NCBI GenBank assembly: GCA_002395225.1
Contig: DGWH01000005.1
Coordinates: 85,853 to 104,927 of the forward strand
From: Christensenella sp. UBA4263
GTDB lineage: Bacteria > Bacillota > Clostridia > Christensenellales > Aristaeellaceae
Length of the DNA: 19,075 nt
Reading direction: 5' to 3'
Part shown: piece by piece, positions 14,782 to 19,075 of the stretch
Numbering within the stretch: position 1 is the first letter of the stretch
Layout of the letters: each line of letters starts with the position of its first letter
Notes under the pieces: model-generated
What the model saw: the letters and a program-made list of their open reading frames with translations, nothing else
Told to the model about the DNA's origin: nothing
Database searches by the model: none
Position numbers and translations under genes: made by a program

Positions 14782-16041
14782 ATGAAACTGATAATAAATA
14801 ACGTTGGGAAATTTCGCGATGAAACAACGATATGCTTAGATGGGATTACAGTCCTTGCGGGTGATAACGGTTCTGGGAAGAGTACTATCAGTAAGGCACT
14901 TTTTTGCTTATTTCATGGTTTTTACAAGATTGGACAAAAAATATATCGAGATAGGAAGCGTGAGATCTTCGGCCTTATTAAGAATAACATAATTGACAGA
15001 GATAGCCTGCGAAGAGGACGCGGTTTGTCTGGTGGATTGATTGATCAGATAATCGATAATTTTGCTGAGACAAAAAACGTCCAGACAATTGTAGATCGAT
15101 TGAATGAGGCAAAAATACAATTTGACATTGATCTGTCTTCTGAAGAGATAGCAAGGAAAATAGAACAGGCACTTCTTATTTCGGATCACGATATTTGCAA
15201 ACGTTTGCTTCTTCGGACGTTACAGGAAAAGTTCGATGGCAGCATTGCAAATGTCAATTTTCCAGAGAAAGAAGCTTCTATTCGGCTGTTACTGAAAAAC
15301 AGAATCTTATCTGTTTCAATTACTCCAGATGGAACGTTGAGCTATTTGAAAGACATCGATTTGCTGCGTGATGTGATCTATGTAGATGACCTTTTCAGCG
15401 GAGAAAACTTATTTGGCAGAAACGGTTTGTATTCTTCTTACAATTGGTCAGAAGTTGGATTAAGAGTTGAGCCAAATTTGGAAGATGTTGCACCGACTAT
15501 CACAGGAGAATTATTAAAGGAACAGAAAGCAGAAAAAATTCTCTCTTTGATGACAAACGCTGGAATCGGAGAAATGCAGAGAAAAGAAGATAATAGTTGG
15601 GTCTATGCTGCCAGAAACCTAAAAAAACCGATCGGTATTGAGAATATTTCTTCCGGTACAAAAGCATTTCTGACATTAAAGTACCTGATCATGAATGACC
15701 AGATTGATAAAAAAGGTGTATTTGTATTTGATGAGCCTGAAGTTCATTTGCATCCAAAGTGGCAGGAATTATATGCAGAAATCATCATTTTGCTTCAAAA
15801 GACATACGATCTGACTATTCTTGTCAGTACGCATAGTACAGATTTTGTCAGCTTTTTAGAGTATTATACGCGCAAGTATGATCGAGCAAAGTATTGCCAC
15901 TATTATTTAATGAATGATGATGACAGCGGTCTTTATGCAACAGCTGAAGATGTCACAGAGAATATAGACAAAATTTATAAGGAACTGGGTATGCCGTACA
16001 TTCGCGTCAGTGAGAAATTAGCTGGGGAGGAAGATGCGTGA
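14782..16041 (+). CDS. AAA family ATPase (ABC/SMC-like), 419 aa
   Basis: ATPase of the ABC/SMC-like AAA_15/AAA_21 type, common in anti-phage modules and DNA-repair-like complexes. It opens with the beta strand MKLIINNVGKF, and Walker A is GDNGSGKS (27-34). Residues ~45-200 form an insertion of helical and uncertain structure. The ABC-type signature is ISSGTKA (289-295), Walker B VFVFDEPE (313-320) with catalytic Glu, and the switch His is His351 in VSTHSTDF. No TOPRIM domain follows, unlike OLD nucleases, so its effector is probably the overlapping downstream gene. The start is uncertain: ATG 14782 gives the natural domain boundary but has no good ribosome binding site, and TTG codons at 14752 and 14758 are no better. 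Codon use is AT-rich, with AGA and ATA frequent, unlike the neighbours. Not PARIS by its partner; function is inferred only. Confidence 0.85.
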   Translation: MKLIINNVGKFRDETTICLDGITVLAGDNGSGKSTISKALFCLFHGFYKIGQKIYRDRKREIFGLIKNNIIDRDSLRRGRGLSGGLIDQIIDNFAETKNVQTIVDRLNEAKIQFDIDLSSEEIARKIEQALLISDHDICKRLLLRTLQEKFDGSIANVNFPEKEASIRLLLKNRILSVSITPDGTLSYLKDIDLLRDVIYVDDLFSGENLFGRNGLYSSYNWSEVGLRVEPNLEDVAPTITGELLKEQKAEKILSLMTNAGIGEMQRKEDNSWVYAARNLKKPIGIENISSGTKAFLTLKYLIMNDQIDKKGVFVFDEPEVHLHPKWQELYAEIIILLQKTYDLTILVSTHSTDFVSFLEYYTRKYDRAKYCHYYLMNDDDSGLYATAEDVTENIDKIYKELGMPYIRVSEKLAGEEDA

Positions 16042-16603
16042 ATATTAGTGATTACTGGCAACTGAAAAACGGAAAAGTTCGCGCTACTTTGCATGATGTC
16101 TCAGAAGATGATTCAGATGAAACTGATAAGTGCTATATGACAGATTCAGAAGCAATAGTCACTAATTTTGATCTGGTGAAGCGAGTATACATGAAGGAGC
16201 ATCACATTTCGGAAGATCATGCCAAGTCTGTCGATGCTCTTTTTCAAGTAAAACCAACAGTTAATGGTGAATCGGATGTTTATCTGGTAGAGTTTAAGAA
16301 TGGTAAGATAGAACCACGAGATATTGAAAGAAAAGCCCGAGACAGTGTGCTGTTTTTCAATCGATTACGGGAACTCAGTTAGAAGATACACGAAATCATG
16401 TTCGGTTTGTTTTGGTTTATAATGCGGACAAGCATCCACTGAATTATCGGGAACGAATAGCGATAGCTTTGGCAAATCAGGGGAAAGATGAGTTTTGTTT
16501 GTTTGGGTTAGGCCATCTCAGAGGATTCTGCTTTAAAAGTGTAGTTGCATATAATCAGGAAGAATTCGAACAAAAAATTGTTTCTCATATCGTTGTAATT
16601 TGA
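16038..16603 (+). pseudogene. Putative PD-(D/E)xK-like protein, frameshifted in a T5 run
   Basis: The GTG at 16038 overlaps the ATPase stop (GTGA) and has GGGGAGG (16024-16030) 7 nt upstream, so the gene is translated with the ATPase. The first frame ends at TAG (16380-16382) after 114 aa. A second frame runs on to TGA at 16603. Adding one T to the T5 run at 16353-16357 joins them into exactly 188 codons, reading VLFFQSITGTQLEDTRNHVRFVLVYNADKHP with no stop. The N-terminal half contains SVDALF (Asp66) and YLVEFKNG (Glu85-x-Lys87), spaced like the active site of PD-(D/E)xK nucleases; this assignment is by motif only. The break may be a true inactivating deletion, phase variation, slippage or a sequencing error. 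I do not recognise a named family. Confidence 0.75.
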
Positions 16604-16630
16604 TAAAAGAGGCTCAGTCAGGAATATAAT
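16600..16630 (+). promoter_or_regulatory. Probable promoter of prmA-rsmE
   Basis: A perfect TATAAT lies at 16625-16630. TTGATA (16600-16605) overlaps the stop codon of the nuclease-like gene, but the 19-nt spacing is longer than ideal. It would give prmA-rsmE transcription independent of the heat-shock operon and the accessory pair. Confidence 0.5.
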
Positions 16631-16651
16631 GAAAAACGACTCTTAAAAAAA

Positions 16652-16706
16652 TGCTGGCCTGCCGCGTAGCGGCAGGTTGCTAAATTAGAGCACTGGAAAG
16701 CCAGCA
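16652..16706 (+). other. Nested hairpin in the prmA leader
   Basis: CCTGCCGC (16658-16665) and GCGGCAGG (16669-16676) form a perfect 8-bp stem with a GTA loop. TGCTGGC (16652-16658) can also pair with GCCAGCA (16700-16706) around it, the two sharing one C. An A7 run just before the element would be a T run on the other strand, so it could also end antisense transcription. It may be a regulatory leader, a terminator of the accessory genes or a small palindromic repeat. Confidence 0.5.
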
Positions 16707-16742
16707 GTGTACAAGAAAGCTACTGAGGAGGAAAAATCAGGA

Positions 16743-17684
16743 ATGGAGTGGACAAAACTCTGTGTGCATACCACGACGATGGGGGCTGATATTGTCAGCA
16801 ATGCCCTTCTTGAGGCAGGTGCTGAGGGAACGCAGATCCTGGATCGCTATGATGTACTCTCAAGTGATCGCCGGGATGGCATGTGGGATATGATCGACGA
16901 GAAAGTGCTGACGGATCTCCCGGAGGATGTGGTGGTTGAGGCGTATTATTCCCTTGACCGGCATCCGGCGGAGATCAGGGCGTCACTTTCCGAACAGCTC
17001 TCCCCGATGAAAAACGGCTCCATGGGGTTTGACATGGGGTCGCTTCGGATTGAGTCTGAACAGGTGCAGGATGAGGACTGGGCGGAGAACTGGAAAAAGT
17101 ACTATAAGCCGACCCGTATCGGAAAGACACTGGTTATCCGTCCGTCCTGGGAAAACTATACGCCCGGACCGGATGACCGGGTGATTGAAATGGATCCGGG
17201 AATGGCCTTTGGAACCGGAACGCATGAGACGACCTCCATGTGCATGGAACAGCTGGAGCATTATGTCCGCCCGGGCTGTACGTGCATCGATGTGGGCTGC
17301 GGCAGCGGCATTCTGGCACTGGCAGCGGTGAAACTGGGGGCATCCGGTGCACTGGCGATTGACCTGGATCAGGACGCGGTGCGCGTGGCGGCGGAAAATG
17401 TTGAGCGCAATCATCTGAGCGATAAGATCCGCGTGGTGCACGGGGATCTCCTTGAACGGAGCGAGGAAACCGCCGATGTCATCGTGGCCAACATTATCGC
17501 CGATGTGATCTGTTTCCTCTGTGCACCGGCCAAAAAGCATTTAAATCCCGGCGGGGTATTTATCTGCTCCGGAATTATCCGTGAACGGGAAGCGGATGTA
17601 TGCCATGCGCTTGAGGCGGCCGGATATCATATTGACCGCAGAATGGAAAAAGGAGAATGGGTCTGCCTGGCAGCCCGGCTGTAA
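16743..17684 (+). CDS. prmA: Ribosomal protein L11 methyltransferase PrmA, 313 aa
   Basis: SAM-dependent methyltransferase that trimethylates lysines of ribosomal protein L11. A poorly conserved N-terminal substrate domain is followed by EDWAENWKKYYKPTRIG (near 111-127), a PrmA hallmark, then DPGMAFGTGTHETT (151-164) and the SAM-binding motif IDVGCGSGILALAA. The catalytic-region motif ANIIADV and a C-terminal GEWVCLAARL complete the domain. Length is normal. The ATG at 16743 has GAGGAGG (16725-16731) 11 nt upstream; the open frame back to 16707 adds residues unlike the family. In Bacillus subtilis prmA follows dnaJ in the dnaK operon; here a terminator and the accessory pair separate them. 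The gene precedes rsmE by one base. Confidence 0.97.
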   Translation: MEWTKLCVHTTTMGADIVSNALLEAGAEGTQILDRYDVLSSDRRDGMWDMIDEKVLTDLPEDVVVEAYYSLDRHPAEIRASLSEQLSPMKNGSMGFDMGSLRIESEQVQDEDWAENWKKYYKPTRIGKTLVIRPSWENYTPGPDDRVIEMDPGMAFGTGTHETTSMCMEQLEHYVRPGCTCIDVGCGSGILALAAVKLGASGALAIDLDQDAVRVAAENVERNHLSDKIRVVHGDLLERSEETADVIVANIIADVICFLCAPAKKHLNPGGVFICSGIIREREADVCHALEAAGYHIDRRMEKGEWVCLAARL

Positions 17685-17685
17685 T

Positions 17686-18432
17686 ATGCATCGTTTTTTT
17701 GCAGAATTTAAGGGCGAAGAGGGCGAGATCTTTGAAATGAGCCGGGAGGACGCCGCGCATGCCGTCCGGGTTCTGCGGCTGATGCCTGGAGATGAGGTGG
17801 AGGCGGTTTCACCGCCGCTTCGGGCACTGGCATCCATTGTCAGCACGGATGCACAGGCGGTTACGCTGCGCCTGGTGCGGCTTTTGCCCTCCTCTGAGAT
17901 GCGGACACACCTGACGCTGTATCAGGGGCTTCCCAAAGCGGACAAGATGGAATGGATCGTGCAGAAAGGGGTCGAGCTTGGATGCAGCCGGTTCGTTCCC
18001 GTCGAGCTTACCCGCTCGGTGGTCCAGGCAGACCGCGGAGAAAAGGGCGAGAAAAAGACAGAGCGTCTTCGGAAGATTGCCCGCGAGGCGGTCAAGCAGT
18101 CCGGACGGACGGCCGTGCCCGAGATCACAAGGCCGCTCCGGCTGAAGGAGGCAAAGGAACTGCTGGCCGGGGAGGACATTGTGCTGGTCCCCTGGGAAGA
18201 GGAAAACAGCTGCACATTATTGCAGGCCCTTGAGGGAATTCCCAGAGGGGCGCGTGCAGGACTTCTGATCGGTCCGGAGGGAGGAATCACGCCGGAGGAG
18301 ATTGAAGAACTCCGGAAACTCGGAAATATCCGGGTGATTACCCTGGGCCCCCGTATTCTGAGGACGGAGACGGCGGCCATCGCCGCGCTTGCCGCCATGG
18401 CCTGTCTCTTTGGCGAATGGGAACGGACGTAA
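17686..18432 (+). CDS. rsmE: 16S rRNA m3U1498 methyltransferase RsmE, 248 aa
   Basis: SPOUT-class methyltransferase that adds N3-methyl to U1498 of 16S rRNA. The N-terminal PUA-like domain starts MHRFFAEF, with HAVRVLRLMPGDEV. The SPOUT domain shows LYQGLPKADKMEWIVQKGVELG, ARGEAVKQSGR-like EAVKQSGRTAVPEI, the trefoil-knot motif LIGPEGGITPEE and ITLGPRILRTETAAIAAL. Length is typical. The ATG at 17686 begins one base after the prmA stop and lacks its own good ribosome binding site, so it is likely coupled to prmA. The frame stays open upstream to 17581 inside prmA, but family length supports 17686. No clear terminator follows. Confidence 0.97.
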   Translation: MHRFFAEFKGEEGEIFEMSREDAAHAVRVLRLMPGDEVEAVSPPLRALASIVSTDAQAVTLRLVRLLPSSEMRTHLTLYQGLPKADKMEWIVQKGVELGCSRFVPVELTRSVVQADRGEKGEKKTERLRKIAREAVKQSGRTAVPEITRPLRLKEAKELLAGEDIVLVPWEEENSCTLLQALEGIPRGARAGLLIGPEGGITPEEIEELRKLGNIRVITLGPRILRTETAAIAALAAMACLFGEWERT

Positions 18433-18534
18433 GGCCCGGGAAAAAGCCGCAGGCCAGGACAGACAGGATGCTGCCGGGTGAATGATTTGGCAAAACTGAC
18501 TTTGTTTCAGAGCAAAAAATCGTAAAAATGGGTC

Positions 18535-18563
18535 TTGCTTTTTCACAGAGGTTGGCATATACT
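18535..18563 (+). promoter_or_regulatory. Promoter of rpmE
   Basis: TTGCTT (18535-18540), a 17-nt spacer and TATACT (18558-18563) form a good sigma-A promoter, with a predicted start near 18570 and a 76-nt leader. Confidence 0.8.
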
Positions 18564-18580
18564 ACATCCTGTCGTTCAGG

Positions 18581-18616
18581 CACATGAGAAAGCGCCGATG
18601 TTGTGTTTTTCATGTG
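18581..18616 (+). promoter_or_regulatory. Hairpin in the rpmE leader, possible L31 autoregulatory leader
   Basis: CACATGAGAAA (18581-18591) pairs with TTTTTCATGTG (18606-18616), 11 bp with one G-U pair and a 14-nt loop GCGCCGATGTTGTG. It starts about 11 nt into the predicted transcript and ends before the ribosome binding site AGAGGTG. L31 leaders that bind their own protein are known in Firmicutes; whether this matches that motif I cannot test. Confidence 0.45.
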
Positions 18617-18645
18617 ATAGTATTGCGACGAGAGAGGTGAAAATC

Positions 18646-18843
18646 ATGAAAGAGGGCATTCATCCCAAGTATCAGAAGGCGACCGTGACCTGCGTTTGCG
18701 GCAATACCTTCCAGACCGGTTCTACCAAGAAGGATCTGCGCGTTGAAATTTGTTCCAAGTGCCATCCTTATTTTACCGGCAAGCAGAAGCTGGTTGACAC
18801 CGGCGGGCGTGTAGACCGTTTCAAGAAGCGTTACGGCATGTAA
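18646..18843 (+). CDS. rpmE: 50S ribosomal protein L31, zinc-binding form, 65 aa
   Basis: Small large-subunit protein that bridges to the 30S subunit. MKEGIHPKYQKATVTC opens the protein; the CVC pair in VTCVCGNTF and CSKC in EICSKCHPYFTGKQK supply the four zinc ligands, so this is the C+ (zinc-binding) type. The tail GGRVDRFKKRYGM is typical. The ATG at 18646 has AGAGAGGTGA (18631-18640) just upstream; the open frame back to 18535 covers the promoter and leader and is not coding. It is a single-gene transcription unit with its own promoter and terminator. Confidence 0.98.
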   Translation: MKEGIHPKYQKATVTCVCGNTFQTGSTKKDLRVEICSKCHPYFTGKQKLVDTGGRVDRFKKRYGM

Positions 18844-18867
18844 TCCGTACGGAAAAACGAAGAATAG

Positions 18868-18899
18868 AGAGAACGACGTTTGTCGTTCTTTTCTTTTTT
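18868..18899 (+). terminator. Rho-independent terminator after rpmE
   Basis: GAACGAC (18871-18877) and GTCGTTC (18882-18888) form the core stem over a GTTT loop, extended by A/U pairs, and run into TTTTCTTTTTT. It sits 25 nt after the rpmE stop. Confidence 0.93.
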
Positions 18900-19075
18900 G
18901 TCACGAAACCCGGGAAAGCATTGATATTCTGGAAGCGCAGTTTTTCCTTATCAGAATGTAAAGCCGTACTGAAAGATTATCTGGGGGAGAACAACGGACA
19001 AACGGTCCATTGCCCTGATGAATCTTGCGTTTGCAAGAGAAGCAGCGCATTTGAGCCGGGATCTGGGCGATTTCG
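18900..19075. other. Unresolved right end of the window
   Basis: The final 175 bases hold no gene I can support. A frame open to the window edge includes ATG at 19018 (MNLAFAREAAHLSRDLGDF), with no ribosome binding site close by; the same frame is open back to a TGA near 18970. GGGGGAG at 18983-18989 looks like a ribosome binding site but has no start codon at a useful distance. A small hairpin CTTGC-GTTT-GCAAG lies at 19024-19037. Confidence 0.4.

Noticed and set aside
16346..16382. Programmed -1 frameshift joining the two halves of the nuclease-like gene
   Set aside because: G-TTT-TTC is not a canonical slippery heptamer, and I see no strong stimulatory hairpin right after it; a base loss in the T run is simpler, though slippage is not excluded.
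16707..16721. Resemblance of TGTACAAGAAAGCT to an engineered lambda attB2 site
   Set aside because: A short match without a partner site, integrase or vector sequence; chance is more likely than an attachment site or cloning artefact.

Overview
The window looks like a chromosomal segment of a fairly GC-rich Bacillota, most likely class Clostridia and possibly Lachnospiraceae-like. The evidence is the hrcA-grpE-dnaK-dnaJ order behind a perfect CIRCE operator, prmA-rsmE nearby, lepA beside hemW, strong GGAGG ribosome binding sites, TTG/GTG starts and TTGACA/TATAAT-type promoters. The taxonomic assignment is inference. Every supported gene is on the + strand.

Layout. (1) 1-636 is the leader-distal end of a CRISPR array with I-C-like 33-nt repeats: ten repeats (the first cut by the window edge, the last degenerate) and nine complete spacers. 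No cas genes are visible; they and the leader should lie to the left. A decayed orphan repeat lies at 732-762, and its 3' end appears to supply the -35 box of the next operon. (2) 877-5783 is a tight four-gene run: alpha/beta hydrolase, a MurF-like ligase with a membrane N-terminus, a D-Ala-D-Ala ligase homologue and an acidic-headed polytopic membrane protein. It is probably a cell-envelope operon. (3) 5914-9097 holds lepA, a strong terminator, and hemW carrying an unusual in-frame insert. (4) 9208-14453 is the heat-shock operon hrcA-grpE-dnaK-dnaJ, with promoter, CIRCE, a long leader, a large dnaK-dnaJ intergenic hairpin and a terminator. (5) 14454-16603 is an AT-rich accessory insert between dnaJ and prmA, genes that belong to one operon in several Bacillota. 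It encodes an ABC/SMC-like AAA ATPase overlapping a small PD-(D/E)xK-like protein whose frame is broken in a T5 run. (6) 16600-18432 is prmA-rsmE with its own probable promoter and a structured leader. (7) 18535-18899 is rpmE with promoter, hairpin leader and terminator. The last 175 bases are unresolved.

The best candidate for an undescribed system is the ATPase plus nuclease-like pair at 14782-16603. Its gene architecture (AAA ATPase with a small putative nuclease, 4-nt overlap, foreign composition, lodged in a housekeeping operon) resembles two-gene anti-phage modules, but I could not match it to a named one. A defence role is inference.
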